Of a stretch of DNA of 64,000 bases, positions 37,855-49,900 are shown piece after piece. Numbering within the stretch: position 1 is the stretch's first letter; the number at the start of each line of letters is the position of its first letter. Below the pieces are notes generated by a model. It did not search any database. It was not told the DNA's origin and worked only from the letters and a program-made list of their open reading frames with translations. A program made the position numbers and the translations under genes. Location: contig NZ_AP028067.1 in assembly GCF_030297155.1 (NCBI RefSeq), positions 372,001-436,000 of the forward strand. The letters are read 5' to 3'. Origin of the DNA: Vibrio sp. FE10. GTDB taxonomy: Bacteria; Pseudomonadota; Gammaproteobacteria; Enterobacterales; Vibrionaceae.

Positions 37855-38400
37855 ATGACGTTAACTTATCATGATGTTTTAGAGTTTTGGTTCGATGAAC
37901 TGACGCCTAAGGATTGGTTTACCGGTGGTGAAGAGGTCGATGTTTTAATTAAGACTCGATTTTCTGAACTGCATAAAGTCGCTGTTCAAGGTGAGCTTTT
38001 TGAATGGCGTCAAACCGCGGAAGGTCGTTTAGCTGAGATTATCGTTCTGGACCAGTTTTCTAGAAATATAGGCAGAAACAGCCCGGCTGCATTTTCAGCA
38101 GACCCGATGGTACTCGCTTTAGCTCAGGAAGCGGTTGCTGGTGGTTTTGACCATCAGTTGAATCAGCAACAAAAAAGCTTTCTGTATATGCCTTATATGC
38201 ACAGTGAATCTTTGTTAGTGCATGAACAAGCGGTTCTGCTTTTTTCGCAGACGGGTCTAGAAAACAATCTAGATTTTGAGTTCAAGCATAAAGTGATTAT
38301 TGAGCGTTTTGGTCGTTACCCTCACCGTAATGAGGTGTTGGGGCGAGAGTCTACTGCCGAAGAAATTGAGTTCTTACAGCAACCGGGCTCAAGCTTTTAA
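37855..38400 (+). CDS. DUF924 family protein
   Basis: This is a member of the DUF924 family, 181 residues. The family core is visible in VLEFWFDELTPKDWFTGG, EIIVLDQFSRNIGR, FLYMPYMHSE and RFGRYPHRNEVLGRESTAEE. The fold is an all-helical TPR-like array. No biochemical function is established that I know of. It lies 61 bp after djlA on the same strand and may be co-transcribed. It ends at a strong bidirectional terminator. Confidence 0.88.
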   Translation: MTLTYHDVLEFWFDELTPKDWFTGGEEVDVLIKTRFSELHKVAVQGELFEWRQTAEGRLAEIIVLDQFSRNIGRNSPAAFSADPMVLALAQEAVAGGFDHQLNQQQKSFLYMPYMHSESLLVHEQAVLLFSQTGLENNLDFEFKHKVIIERFGRYPHRNEVLGRESTAEEIEFLQQPGSSF

Positions 38401-38422
38401 TTGTAGAAATTCGGTTCAATAG

Positions 38423-38470
38423 ATAAAAAAGAGGCTAGAGGCTAATAAAAACCTCTAGCCTCTTTTTTGT
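38423..38470. terminator. Bidirectional terminator, DUF924 / DUF547
   Basis: A 17-bp perfect stem (AAAAAAGAGGCTAGAGG and its complement) encloses a ten-base loop. A and T runs flank it, so it ends both convergent genes. Confidence 0.93.
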
Positions 38471-38501
38471 TTAGCTTCATTCATGAGCTTTAACGTTAAA
38501 G

Positions 38502-39284
38502 CTAGTTTGCTTGGTTAAGTGACCAATCATAGTCATAGCTGATTTTGTTAGTACTCGTGACAGGTTGAGTTCGATACTGGTCTAAGTGCTGAATGAGCTG
38601 TTTCTCTGTACCAAAATCCACAGCAAACCATTCGTAAATCGATGATAGCTGTAGTTTGTTATTGCTAACTGATACACCCTTATCACTGTTTACGTACTCA
38701 GATGCAGCAAGCTCCAATAACATATCAGAATTGTCAGCAGTAAAGGCCTGAGATTGTAAATTAGGACAGCCTAAACTCGCACAGTTCACAGCATAATGTG
38801 TGCGCGGATCTTGCCAAATCGGTCTTAGAATTCGATGTTCAATATCATTGAGTGTCAGCGACTTCTCATTGACCGTCACAACATCATCTCCCCAAGGCCC
38901 GAAACTAAATAGCCCGCCGAGCTTGGTGATGGATTTTATTGGGTAGGCATCAAGAATCAAATCGACAGTCACGGCGTTATATAGATTAACCCAGTAGGCA
39001 TACTGTTCGGCTTTTGAATAGTCGAGTGGATTCACTTGCTCTAGTCTCTGGATGTACTGCTTGAGCTTTGTCTTGTCTGTAGTGCTCACGGCTTGATAAC
39101 GCACTAGGGAGTGTTGGCCTTGCGTGACTAAATAGCTATCGAGGAATTGCTGCCAATCTTGATGAGACACCTGTGTTGAGTTCGATTCATTACTTTGGTT
39201 CCAGTATGGCCAAAGTTCGGATTTAGGTGCAGACCAAGCTAAGGTTGAGAAAAGTAGGCTGACGATAAAAAGTAGTTGTTTCAT
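38502..39284 (-). CDS. DUF547 domain-containing exported protein
   Basis: This is a 260-residue protein with a signal peptide (MKQLLFIVSLLFSTLAWSAP, about 18 residues) and one DUF547 domain. Typical motifs are QYAYWVNLYNAVTVDLIL, FGPWGDDVVTVNEKSLTLNDIEHRILRP and HYAVNCASLGCPNL. Conserved cysteine and histidine residues have led to suggestions of a protease-like fold, but function is unknown. It should be periplasmic. It stands alone between the leuABCD terminator and the DUF924 terminator. Confidence 0.87.
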   Translation of the reverse strand: MKQLLFIVSLLFSTLAWSAPKSELWPYWNQSNESNSTQVSHQDWQQFLDSYLVTQGQHSLVRYQAVSTTDKTKLKQYIQRLEQVNPLDYSKAEQYAYWVNLYNAVTVDLILDAYPIKSITKLGGLFSFGPWGDDVVTVNEKSLTLNDIEHRILRPIWQDPRTHYAVNCASLGCPNLQSQAFTADNSDMLLELAASEYVNSDKGVSVSNNKLQLSSIYEWFAVDFGTEKQLIQHLDQYRTQPVTSTNKISYDYDWSLNQAN

Positions 39285-39424
39285 AGCATTCTCCTGATGA
39301 CTGACTACTAAGACCTTATTCTTTACGATTTTCTTTCATAGCTCTTCAGTTAAATAGCTGAACTGATCTAAATAAAGGGCTGAGCTTAATAAGCACATTA
39401 AGTTAAGTTAAAAGCTCAGCCAAA

Positions 39425-39454
39425 TAAAAAAGGTTGGCGCTAAGCCAACCTTTT
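39425..39454 (-). terminator. Terminator of the leuABCD operon
   Basis: GGTTGGC / GCCAACC with a five-base loop has an A run on the left, which becomes a T run on the - strand after leuD. Confidence 0.88.
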
Positions 39455-39493
39455 ATATGAACACAAAGCTGTGTGATTCTATTTCAAGACTTC

Positions 39494-40096
39494 TTATTTT
39501 AGGAAGCTAGGGATCTTAGCTTCAAATTCTGAAATCTTATCTGCGTGTTGAAGCGTTAGGCCGATGTTATCTAGGCCATTCAGCAAGCAGTGACGACGGA
39601 ACTCATCAATTTCAAACGAGTATTCTTTTCCATTCGCACTGACTTTCATTGCTTCTAAATCAACGTTGATCTCAGCACCTTCATTCGCTTCTACGAATTG
39701 AAAAATTTCATCAACTTCTTGTTCTGTAAGACGAACTGGCACCATTTGGTTGTTGATCGAGTTACCGTAGAAAATATCTGCAAAGCTTGGAGCGATCATC
39801 ACTTGAATACCGTAATCGGCAAGCGCCCAAGGTGCGTGTTCACGAGATGAACCACAACCAAAGTTTTCACGAGCCAGTAGAATTGAAGCGCCTTTATAGC
39901 GGGGTGCGTTCATTACAAACTCAGGGTTTGGCTGTTGGCCTGCGTCATCTAGGAAGCGCCAGTCGTGGAACAAGTGCTTACCAAAACCGATACGGTTCAC
40001 TTTCTGTAGAAACTGCTTTGGAATGATCGCATCAGTATCGATGTTGGCCGTATCTAGAGGAACGACTAATCCGGTGTGTTGTTGAAAACCTGACAT
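39494..40096 (-). CDS. leuD: 3-isopropylmalate dehydratase small subunit
   Basis: LeuD with LeuC isomerises 2- to 3-isopropylmalate in leucine synthesis. The 200-residue length is normal. Motifs include [32 protein letters not shown] and [12 protein letters not shown]. It is the last gene of leuABCD, 14 bases after leuC, with a terminator downstream. Confidence 0.98.
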   Translation of the reverse strand: MSGFQQHTGLVVPLDTANIDTDAIIPKQFLQKVNRIGFGKHLFHDWRFLDDAGQQPNPEFVMNAPRYKGASILLARENFGCGSSREHAPWALADYGIQVMIAPSFADIFYGNSINNQMVPVRLTEQEVDEIFQFVEANEGAEINVDLEAMKVSANGKEYSFEIDEFRRHCLLNGLDNIGLTLQHADKISEFEAKIPSFLK

Positions 40097-40110
40097 GTTA
40101 AATCCTCTAA

Positions 40111-41523
40111 TTAAAGTTCACGAATATCGACAAAGTGACCAGCGATTGCTGCTGCGGCTGCCATTGCTGGGCTAACTAGGTGCGTACGACCATCACGGCC
40201 TTGGCGACCTTCAAAGTTACGGTTTGATGTAGAAGCACAGCGCTCTTGTGGACCTAGACGGTCGTTGTTCATTGCAAGACACATAGAGCAACCCGGTAGG
40301 CGCCATTCAAAGCCTGCTTCGATGAAGATCTTATCCAGGCCTTCAGCTTCAGCTTGCGCTTTTACTTGCTCAGAACCCGGAACGATCAATGCTTGAACAT
40401 GTTTCGCTACTTGGCGGCCTTTTGCTACTGCTGCAGCTGCACGCATGTCTTCGATACGCGAGTTAGTACAAGAACCCACAAAGACTTTATCGACGTTGTA
40501 ATCCGATAGAGATTTACCCGCTTCAAGACCCATGTAAGCCAGCGCTTTTTCTGCAGATGCCTTTTCAACAGGGTCTGTAAAGCTTTCTGGTGCAGGGATT
40601 GGTGTGTCTACCGAAATAACCTGACCTGGGTTGGTTCCCCAAGTGACTTGTGGTTTGATGTCTGCAGCTTCTAGCGTCACAACAGCATCGAACTCTGCAT
40701 CAGCATCGGTTTTCAATGTGTTCCAGTATTCAATAGCGGCTTGTAAGTCTTCGCCCTCAGGAGAGAACTTGCGACCTTTAATGTATTCGTAAGTGGTTGC
40801 ATCTGGAGCAATTAGACCCGCTTTAGCGCCAAGCTCGATCGCCATGTTACATACCGTCATACGACCTTCCATTGTAAGGTCAGTAATTGCTTCACCACAG
40901 AATTCAACCACATAGCCTGTACCGCCAGCGGCTGTTGTCTTACCGATGATAGCTAGTACGATATCTTTAGCGGTAATGCCTTCAGCGACTTTGCCTTTTA
41001 CTTCGATCTTCATGGTTTTAGCACGAGCTTGTTTTAGCGTTTGAGTTGCTAGAACGTGCTCAACTTCAGAAGTACCGATACCGAATGCTAATGAACCAAA
41101 TGCACCGTGTGTTGCTGTGTGTGAGTCACCACATACGATGGTCATGCCCGGCAGAGTAATACCTAGCTCAGGGCCCATTACGTGCACAATACCTTGGTAT
41201 TTGTGGTTTAGGTCGTAAAGCGTGACACCAAACTCTTCACAGTTCTTCGATAGCGTTTCCATTTGGATACGAGCCATCTCACCAGAAGCGTTGATGTCTT
41301 TGGTTTGTGTCGATACGTTGTGATCCATGGTTGCAAAAGTTTTGCCTACTTGGCGAACTTTACGACCTTTTTCACGCAGGCCATCAAAGGCTTGTGGTGA
41401 CGTTACTTCGTGGACTAAGTGGCGATCGATATAAAGAATTGGCGTTTCGCCCTTCGCTGCAACCGCAACGTGAGCGTCATAAACTTTTTCGTATAAGGTT
41501 TTTGCTTGCTGGTTTGTCGACAT
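40111..41523 (-). CDS. leuC: 3-isopropylmalate dehydratase large subunit
   Basis: LeuC is an aconitase-family [4Fe-4S] enzyme subunit. The 470-residue protein has the three cluster cysteines: one in [14 protein letters not shown] and two in [17 protein letters not shown]. Also present are MDHNVSTQ and [21 protein letters not shown] gap of 117 bp separates it from leuB, larger than other gaps in the operon. Confidence 0.98.
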   Translation of the reverse strand: MSTNQQAKTLYEKVYDAHVAVAAKGETPILYIDRHLVHEVTSPQAFDGLREKGRKVRQVGKTFATMDHNVSTQTKDINASGEMARIQMETLSKNCEEFGVTLYDLNHKYQGIVHVMGPELGITLPGMTIVCGDSHTATHGAFGSLAFGIGTSEVEHVLATQTLKQARAKTMKIEVKGKVAEGITAKDIVLAIIGKTTAAGGTGYVVEFCGEAITDLTMEGRMTVCNMAIELGAKAGLIAPDATTYEYIKGRKFSPEGEDLQAAIEYWNTLKTDADAEFDAVVTLEAADIKPQVTWGTNPGQVISVDTPIPAPESFTDPVEKASAEKALAYMGLEAGKSLSDYNVDKVFVGSCTNSRIEDMRAAAAVAKGRQVAKHVQALIVPGSEQVKAQAEAEGLDKIFIEAGFEWRLPGCSMCLAMNNDRLGPQERCASTSNRNFEGRQGRDGRTHLVSPAMAAAAAIAGHFVDIREL

Positions 41524-41640
41524 AGCTTTTCTTCCTTGGGAGCATCAGTCCCAGTGTTTGTTTCTAGCCAAGTCATGCTATTTAAGCTGACTTGGCTTGA
41601 TATTATTCTTATGTACTTGCTTCTAATCTAAGCATCTAGC

Positions 41641-42741
<1,101 letters not shown>

Positions 42742-42829
42742 TTAATTCTTGTTACTGAGCTGTTTGGCTCGTTTTAAATTTTGTCCCTAAAGCCAACAAC
42801 ATCGGCTCTAGGGCTCTGTTATTGGAGTA

Positions 42830-44377
42830 TTAAACTGTCGCGAATTTTTGCTGCTTCATTTCAGCAATGGTATCTGCGCGTTGAATGCTATTGATAACGT
42901 GTAGCAACGCTTGACCAGATGCTTCAACGATATCGGTTGAAACGCCCGTACCGTGGTACTTACGGCCTTTATAGTTAGCAATGATGTCCGCTTGGCCTAA
43001 GCCATCCTCGCCTTCACCTTTTGCAGTCAGGTCGAACTTGTCCAACGCGATTTCGTAGCCTGTTAAGCGGTAGATACATTGGTATAAAGCATCAACCGGG
43101 CCATTGCCGACAGCAGCTTCGCATTTCTCTTCATCACCACATTGCAGTTTGATGCTGGTGGTAGACATAACACTACCAGATTGTACGCTTAGGTAGTTAA
43201 GTTTATAGAAGTCATCTTCATCACGTAGATTCGCGAAGTGCATCAATGCTTCTAGGTCGTAATCGAACACTTGTCCTTTACGGTCAGCAAGCTTCAAGAA
43301 GTCTTCGTACAATGAATCTAGGTTGTATTCATTGTCTTTATAACCCATAGCGTCCATGTGGCTCTTAACAGCCGCTCGGCCACTACGGCTTGTTAGGTTC
43401 AAGGCTTTGTTTTTCAAGCCAATAGACTCAGGCGTCATGATCTCGTAAGTGTTCTTGTTCTTAAGCATGCCATCTTGGTGAATACCTGAAGAGTGGCTGA
43501 ATGCGTTAGCACCGACGATTGCTTTGTTGTCTTGAATTGGCATGTGGCAAAGCTGGCTAACCAACTTACTGGTACGGTGAATCTCTTTATGATCCAAGCC
43601 AGTATGAACACCCAAAAGCTCTTGGCGAGTTTTGATGATCATTGCGATTTCTTCTAAAGAACAGTTACCCGCACGTTCGCCAATACCATTGATTGTGCCT
43701 TCAATTTGACGAGCGCCCGCTTGCACAGCAGCAATTGAGTTTGCAACTGACATACCTAAGTCATCGTGACAGTGAACAGAGATGATGGCTTGATCGATGT
43801 TGGGTACGCGATCGAATAGCGTTTTGATGATGCCACCAAACTCATTCGGTACTGTATAGCCCACCGTGTCCGGAATGTTGATGGTTTTAGCGCCTGCGTT
43901 AATCGCAGCTTCAACCATACGACATAGGTTGTCGATAGGGGTACGACCGGCATCTTCACAAGAGAACTCAACATCATCGGTGTAGTTACGAGCGTGTTTG
44001 ACGGCTTTTACTGCCATCTCTACTACATCATCGTAGCTACGGCGCAATTTATCTTGCACGTGAACCGTTGATGTAGAAATGAAGGTATGAATTCGGAACT
44101 GGTCAGCAACTTTAAGCGCTTCTGCTGCGGCATCGATATCTTTCGCTACGGCACGAGAAAGTGCACAAATGCGGCTATCTTTGATGTGCTTAGCGATGGT
44201 TTGTACTGACTCAAAATCACCTGGAGAAGAGATAGGGAAGCCAGCTTCGATAACATCTACACCCAGTCTCTCAAGAGCATAAGCGATCTGTAACTTCTCT
44301 TTTACCGTAAGGCTTGCAGCCAATGCTTGCTCGCCGTCACGTAAGGTAGTATCAAAAATTATTACTTGATCGTTCAT
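42830..44377 (-). CDS. leuA: 2-isopropylmalate synthase
   Basis: LeuA condenses acetyl-CoA with 2-ketoisovalerate, the first committed step to leucine, and is feedback-inhibited by leucine. The 515-residue protein has the TIM-barrel start [17 protein letters not shown], the metal-binding histidines in [16 protein letters not shown] and the [12 protein letters not shown] motif. The regulatory C-terminal domain (about 390-515) includes [24 protein letters not shown]. Expression should be set by the attenuator directly upstream. Confidence 0.98.
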   Translation of the reverse strand: MNDQVIIFDTTLRDGEQALAASLTVKEKLQIAYALERLGVDVIEAGFPISSPGDFESVQTIAKHIKDSRICALSRAVAKDIDAAAEALKVADQFRIHTFISTSTVHVQDKLRRSYDDVVEMAVKAVKHARNYTDDVEFSCEDAGRTPIDNLCRMVEAAINAGAKTINIPDTVGYTVPNEFGGIIKTLFDRVPNIDQAIISVHCHDDLGMSVANSIAAVQAGARQIEGTINGIGERAGNCSLEEIAMIIKTRQELLGVHTGLDHKEIHRTSKLVSQLCHMPIQDNKAIVGANAFSHSSGIHQDGMLKNKNTYEIMTPESIGLKNKALNLTSRSGRAAVKSHMDAMGYKDNEYNLDSLYEDFLKLADRKGQVFDYDLEALMHFANLRDEDDFYKLNYLSVQSGSVMSTTSIKLQCGDEEKCEAAVGNGPVDALYQCIYRLTGYEIALDKFDLTAKGEGEDGLGQADIIANYKGRKYHGTGVSTDIVEASGQALLHVINSIQRADTIAEMKQQKFATV

Positions 44378-44457
44378 GGGTGCTTCCTTATATCGATAAT
44401 GAATCGATTGCTATCCAAATTATTATTAAGAATGATGTTCTTTTAAAAGTGCCAGTT

Positions 44458-44487
44458 ACAAAAAAACCCGCTCAGCGCGGGTTTTAA
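44458..44487 (-). terminator. Attenuator terminator of the leu operon
   Basis: On the - strand AAAACCCGC and GCGGGTTTT form a 9-bp stem around GCTGA, followed by a T run, about 80 bases before leuA. Its 5' arm can instead pair with the end of the leuL coding region (44516-44523) through ACCCGCGC/GCGCGGGT. That pairing is the antiterminator. Confidence 0.88.
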
Positions 44488-44513
44488 TATTTGTGTAGTT
44501 CTTGACCCACAAC

Positions 44514-44576
44514 TTACCCGCGCGATTGGTTCACGATAAGGAGAAGTTTCAGCAGTCGAGAAGAAGAAAAAATCAT
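44514..44576 (-). CDS. leuL: leu operon leader peptide
   Basis: A 20-codon frame begins at the ATG at 44576 (M-I-F-S-S-S-R) and then has the leucine-rich core LLKLLLIV, using CTG CTG AAA CTT CTC CTT. It ends NQSRG-TAA. It lies about 28 bases after the predicted transcription start and just before the attenuator terminator. If ribosomes stall at the leucine codons, codons 18-20 stay free to pair with the terminator's 5' arm. If they reach the stop, that segment is covered and the terminator forms. The architecture matches the known leu attenuators; the peptide sequence itself is not E. coli-like. Confidence 0.88.
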   Translation of the reverse strand: MIFSSSRLLKLLLIVNQSRG

Positions 44577-44610
44577 TACACAAATATCCGTAAATAAACT
44601 GTTAACACCA

Positions 44611-44639
44611 TATTTACCGTAATTTATTCTGAGCGTCAA
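44611..44639 (-). promoter_or_regulatory. Promoter of the leu operon
   Basis: On the - strand TTGACG (complement of 44634-44639) and TAAATA (complement of 44611-44616) are 17 bp apart. Transcription would start near 44604, giving a short leader before leuL. Confidence 0.7.
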
Positions 44640-44840
44640 ACAAGAAAATCCAATATCAGCGTACATTGGCAGTGTTTTGGTTTGGTTTGTGCTGTTTTTT
44701 ATCTTAGTGTTGGCGAAATCGACTGATTGGTGGTTTTGTATTGGCGGGTTAGTTTATCGTTTGGCTGATGTGTAGGTTAAAACTTTGTAGTAAATCTTTT
44801 TAATGGAACGATTCACCAACAGAATTAAAAGTATGGTTCG

Positions 44841-44864
44841 ATTTAATTAATCATTTGATTAAAT
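44841..44864. promoter_or_regulatory. Candidate upstream TetR operator
   Basis: ATTTAATTAATCATTTGATTAAAT is an imperfect palindrome related to the operator at 44902-44933; both contain AATTAATCA-N2-TGATTAA. It would give a second binding site about 65 bp upstream. Confidence 0.55.
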
Positions 44865-44901
44865 AGTGAGTAATTAATCTTCTACATTTGCATCTATTTA
44901 T

Positions 44902-44933
44902 CTCTATAATTAATCAGATGATTAATTATAGAG
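44902..44933. promoter_or_regulatory. 32-bp perfect palindrome, probable TetR operator
   Basis: CTCTATAATTAATCA and its exact complement flank a central GA, giving 15-bp half sites. It ends 12 bases before the regulator start and contains TATAAT on each arm, so binding would block the promoter or initiation. Autoregulation and control of the RND genes is inferred. Confidence 0.8.
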
Positions 44934-44945
44934 TAGGTCAAAGTG

Positions 44946-45605
44946 ATGACAGCACGCAAAGCCGGGCGGCCTCAACAGAATCTGGATGTGCGACAACTAC
45001 TAATAGAGCATGCTCGTGATCTGTTTGTTGTCCAACCATACGATAAGGTGTCGACGCGCTTAATTGCCGATCGAGCGGGCGTGAACATCGCGATGATCCG
45101 TTATTACTTTGGGAATAAAGCGGGCTTGTTTGAAGCCATGCTTCGCGAAACGCTGCGTCCTATGCAATTGCAAATGCAGAAGTTGGTTGAAGAGAGCAGT
45201 CATGAGAACTTTCTCGACCTAATGCGGACTTACTACAAAGAGATGGTTAAGGTGCCGAAGTTTCCTCGCTTGATTGCTCAAGTGATGAATATGCCCCCCT
45301 CAGAAGTTCAAAGAGAGTTGCTAGAGAAGGTCTTTCTTGATGTGGCTAAGCCAGCGCAAGATGTCATCTTTGAAAAGTTAGTTGCGCAGGGCATCTTGAA
45401 ACAAAACATGGATCCAAAACTGTGTCGCGTTTCGTATATAAGCTTGATGGTATTCCCTTTTATTGCACCGCCACCTTTGTTAGCGATCCACGGTATTGAG
45501 CTTAATGAAGCCTTTCTTAACCGCCTAATCGAACACAACATTCAATTGATGACCGAAGGCTTTATCAATGTATCTAGCCCTTCATCTGAGCAGGAACCTA
45601 AATAA
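44946..45605 (+). CDS. TetR family transcriptional regulator of the RND operon
   Basis: This is a TetR/AcrR repressor of 219 residues. The helix-turn-helix is in STRLIADRAGVNIAMIRYYFGNKAGLFEAML (about 38-68). The C-terminal ligand domain is not close to a named family. An in-frame GTG at 44943 is an alternative start. The stop overlaps the next ATG by one base (TAATG), so it is co-transcribed and coupled with the efflux genes. The palindrome immediately upstream supports autoregulation. Confidence 0.92.
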   Translation: MTARKAGRPQQNLDVRQLLIEHARDLFVVQPYDKVSTRLIADRAGVNIAMIRYYFGNKAGLFEAMLRETLRPMQLQMQKLVEESSHENFLDLMRTYYKEMVKVPKFPRLIAQVMNMPPSEVQRELLEKVFLDVAKPAQDVIFEKLVAQGILKQNMDPKLCRVSYISLMVFPFIAPPPLLAIHGIELNEAFLNRLIEHNIQLMTEGFINVSSPSSEQEPK

Positions 45606-46936
45606 TGAAAATAAGTAAAAAGCTCCTATTCTTTCCGGCTCTAGCGGTTGGTGTTATCAGTCTTGTGGCTGCGATTAATCTAAAACCTGATCTGCCGACT
45701 AAACCCGCGGGCGATCGAGCTCGTTTAGTCGAAACCGTCAGTTTAGAACAACAAATGATCGCGCCGCTGGCGGTGGGCTTTGGCAAGGTGGTGCCTAAGG
45801 TTGAATGGAAAGCCATTGCTGAGGTGACTGGGCAGATTGTTTATCGACATCCAGACCTAGAAAAGGGGCAGGTTATTCCTGCGGGTACTGAGGTACTTAA
45901 GATCGATCCCTTGGATTACGAGTTAAAGCTGGTACAAGCCGAAGCGGATCTTAAATCAAGCCAGACCTCATTAGCTAAGTTGAACCAAGAAGAAGATAAC
46001 CTTAAGCAGACCCTAAAGATCGAAAAAAACCGCTTAGTGATCAGCAATAAAGAGCTACAACGTAAACAAGATCTGCGCAAGAAAGGGCTTACGTCTCAAT
46101 CTGATGTTGATTTCCAGAAGCAAAGTGCGTTGTCTCAACAGAAGCTTGTATTGGATATCGATAACCAAATTGCGTTGATGCCAGATGAAAAGCGCGTCGC
46201 GCAAGCCGTGATTAAGGTGAATGTCTCTAAGGTCAAAGAGGCGCAACGCTCTTTAGATAAAACAACCATCACCCTGCCTAGAGCGATGAGAATTGCGCAG
46301 GTCGATATCGAACAAAACCAAGTGGTTAATCTTCAGCAAGAGATGTTTGTTGCCCATGGGATTAATGTTATGGAAGTTGAGGCGCAACTCTCTATTCACG
46401 ATATGCAAACTTTAGCCTCAAGCTTTACTCAATTCCCTCGCGATGCCGCAGGCATACCGACCCCTTATGAAGCGCCGATCAAAGCAAGTATTCAGCTAAA
46501 CAGTGGCAGCCTTAACCTCAGTTGGCCTGCCAAGGTGGCAAGAATCAGCGAAACCGTTGATGAGAACCAAGCGACAGCAGGGATCATTCTTGAAATTGGT
46601 CAAGACTATTCAGCTCTGCAGCCAAGCAGCGCAACCCCTTTGGTGAATGGCATGTTCGTCAAAGCGGAGATTGAAGGCTTGGCCCACCTTAGCTGGGTTG
46701 TCCCAGAGCGAGCTCTGCACGGTGATAAGGTTTACCTGATGGATGACAGCCAGCGCTTACAAGTGGTGAATGTTGAAGTGCTTTATCGCCGAGATAACCA
46801 AGTGGTGGTGGAGGGGAAACTGCACGCGGGTGATAAGTTAATTCTCAATGACGTTTTACCTGCGATTGAAGGCATGCTGCTTAAAGAGTCGAAGCCTACT
46901 GAATTAGCAGCGGATGTGCAGGAGAATGCGTCATGA
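45605..46936 (+). CDS. RND efflux periplasmic adaptor subunit
   Basis: This membrane fusion protein of 443 residues is of the HlyD/AcrA type. It has an N-terminal membrane anchor or signal (KLLFFPALAVGVISLVAAI), split lipoyl segments (VEWKAIAEVTGQIVYRHPDLEKGQVIPAGTEVLKID), a coiled-coil hairpin (about 115-205) and a beta-barrel domain. It joins the RND pump to an outer-membrane channel. No TolC-like gene is in the operon, so a shared channel is likely. The 3' end overlaps the pump gene by four bases. Confidence 0.92.
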   Translation: MKISKKLLFFPALAVGVISLVAAINLKPDLPTKPAGDRARLVETVSLEQQMIAPLAVGFGKVVPKVEWKAIAEVTGQIVYRHPDLEKGQVIPAGTEVLKIDPLDYELKLVQAEADLKSSQTSLAKLNQEEDNLKQTLKIEKNRLVISNKELQRKQDLRKKGLTSQSDVDFQKQSALSQQKLVLDIDNQIALMPDEKRVAQAVIKVNVSKVKEAQRSLDKTTITLPRAMRIAQVDIEQNQVVNLQQEMFVAHGINVMEVEAQLSIHDMQTLASSFTQFPRDAAGIPTPYEAPIKASIQLNSGSLNLSWPAKVARISETVDENQATAGIILEIGQDYSALQPSSATPLVNGMFVKAEIEGLAHLSWVVPERALHGDKVYLMDDSQRLQVVNVEVLYRRDNQVVVEGKLHAGDKLILNDVLPAIEGMLLKESKPTELAADVQENAS

Positions 46937-49900
46937 TTCGGTTCTTCTCCCGACACCCGACGGCTGCAAACTTATTGATGCTTGGTTTGTTGATCATGGG
47001 TTTGGCCTCATTATCAACCATCAAGCGTGAAACCTTTCCTGCCTATGATCCACCTTACATTATGGCGGCGATCGTTTATCCCGGCGCATCACCACAAGAA
47101 GTGGAAGAAAGCTTGTGTGTGCGAATGGAAGATGCCGTCGATGGCCTAGCTAACATTAAAGAAACTCAGTGTGAGGCGATAGAAGGCAGTGCTCGTCTTA
47201 TTCTGAAGCTTAATGAGAAAGCAGACATCGGTCGAATGCTGGTGGACGTGCAAACTCAGATCAACTCGATCAATGATTTCCCGAGCGAGATTGAATCTCC
47301 GGTTGTTCAAGAGTTGGATTGGAATGAACCTGTAGTGGATATCGCGATTACCGCCGAAACCTCATGGCCTGAACTCAAGGCTTACGCCGAAGATCTCAAA
47401 CGGACCATGAAGCTCGATTATGATGTCTCTTTGGTCGAAGTCAGTGGATTCTCGGATCACCAATATCGTGTCGAACTGGATACCCAAGCCATTCGTCAGT
47501 TAGGTTTGAGTGTCGGTGATATTGCAGACCAAATAGGTCGTCAGAATGTAAAGCTACCAAGTGGTAACGTTGAAACACCAGACAAAAACTTCCTGATTCG
47601 TTTTGATGAACGACGCATCACGCCGGTTGAATTAGAGAGTATCGTGGTTGGATCTGCGCCGAATGGTTCGGTGATCCGTTTGAGGGATATTGCCAAGATC
47701 ACCGACCGCTTTGAACTGGATGAACAGAAGGTTCTGTTTGATGGTAAGCCGTCAGCGCTACTAAAGATCAGTAAGAATAAAGAAGATGATGCGTTACGAA
47801 TCAAAGAGAATGTCACCCGATTCGTGGAAGACCAGAGCGCGATTGCCCCTGATGGTGTGACATTACAAATGACCAATGATCTCTCGTCGGTACTTTGGGA
47901 TCGTCTAACCATGATGGTGCGCAACGGTTGGCAGGGTATTGTGTTGGTGTTTGCCACCATGTGGCTGTTCTTCAGTTTACGCTATTCGTTTTGGGTGGCG
48001 GCAGGCCTGCCAGTAGCCTTCCTTGGTGGTTTGTTCTTAATGGCCAACCTAGGTTTGTCGATCAACATCATGTCTCTAGTCGGCTTGTTGATGGCGATCG
48101 GTATTATGATGGATGACGCCATAGTGATCGCCGAATCGATAGCCTCCCATTTAGATAGGGGGCAAAACGTTGATGATGCGGTGTACAACGGTGTTAAGAA
48201 AGTGCTCCCCGGGGTCTTATCTTCTTTCTTAACCACAGTGTGTATTTTCGGTAGCTTACTCTTCCTTGATGGGGAAATGGGCGCGGTGCTTAAAGCAGTG
48301 CCACAGGTACTTATCTTGGTGTTGTCGCTAAGTTTAATCGAAGCGTTTCTTATTCTACCAAATCACTTATCTCATTCATTACACAAAGAAAAAAATGACA
48401 AGCCAGCGCTGCGCTTCAAGGTCGTGTTGTTAGAGAAGTTTGAGAACTTCCGCAATACAACCTTGATGAACATGGTCGAGAAGGTCGTGATGTTCCGCTA
48501 TGCCTTTATGGGCGGTGTGATAACGCTACTGTTGTTATCCATCTCCTTGATTGCTGGTGGTGTTGTCAAATTCCAGCCCTTTCCTGAATTGGATGGCGAT
48601 ATTGCCGAAGCGCGTATTATTCTTCCACCGGGTGCATCATTATCTCAAACCGAGAGAGTGGTCGATAAAATCGTCGCTTCTGCTGAACGCTTGAATGCGC
48701 AGTGGAGTGAAGAGGTTGAGGACGGTAATAAATTGGTTGAGCATATCACCAGCCAATTCAATGCTAACGCGGATGCCAATGAATCAGGCCCACACTTAGC
48801 TACTGTGCGCCTAGACTTGCGTGGTGCTGAGAGTCGCAACACCGTCATTGATGACTTTATTGACGCATGGCGGGAAGACATCGGCGATTTGGCTGATCCT
48901 ATCTCGTTAGTCTTTAAACAACCCACGATGGGGCCGGGTGGTCGTGCCATCGAGATCCGTGCCAAACATGATGATCTTGCCGCATTGAAATCGGCTTCTT
49001 TAGATATTCAGGAGTACCTCAACCAGTTTGATGGTGTGCACGGTGTTCTTGATGATATGAGAATGGGTAAGGAAGAGATCTTAGTTAAACTTCGCCCTGG
49101 AGCCGAAACCTACAATGTGAATGGGCAGATGATTGCTTCCCAATTGCGTGCGGCCTTCTTTGGTCAGACTGCGGATGAAATCCAAATTGGGGTCGAGAAC
49201 ATCTCGATTGAGGTTCGTCTTGATAAAGAACAAGCGGGGGATTTACAGCAGCTAGCTAACTTCCCAATCATCACTGCAGATGGCAGCCAGATTCCGCTAG
49301 CGACATTGGCAACGCTAGATTTCCAACGTAACTACGTACGAATCCAGCGCATCGATGGCTTGAGAACCATCAGTATCTTTGGTGATATTGATAATAAGAA
49401 GGCGAGCTCTTCAGCTATTTTGGCTCAGTTCCAAAAGGATGAAGCGGCCAAGCTCATTCAAAAGTACCCAGGCTTACGCTTTGATTTTGAAGGTGAAGCC
49501 AAAGACGCTGCTAAGACAGGAGCTTCGATGGGCAAAGGGTTCTTGCTGGGTCTATTCGGTGTGTTTGCGATTCTGAGCTATCAGTTCCGAAGCTACTTGG
49601 AACCTGTGGTCGTCATGTTAGCGATTCCACTGGCCTTCATTGGGGTGGTTGTTGGTCACTGGTTGTTAGGGCACGCGTTAAGTATGCCGAGCATGATGGG
49701 CTTTGTGTCGCTTGCCGGGATCGTGGTCAATGATTCCATCTTGTTGGTGCAATATATTCGCCATCACGTCGATGAGGGCGATAGTGTGCATGACTCTGTT
49801 GTGAAAGCCAGTCGCGAGCGTTTCCGTGCGGTATTTTTGACATCAATGACCACCGCCGCAGGTTTACTACCGCTATTAACGGAAACCAGCTTACAGGCTC

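Larger units (their letters stand above)
44378..44945. other. Divergent regulatory region leuA / tetR
   Basis: This 568-bp region holds the leu promoter, the leader peptide gene and attenuator on the - strand. On the other side are two palindromic operator candidates for the TetR regulator. Between 44640 and 44840 I see AT-rich sequence with no gene. Confidence 0.75.
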
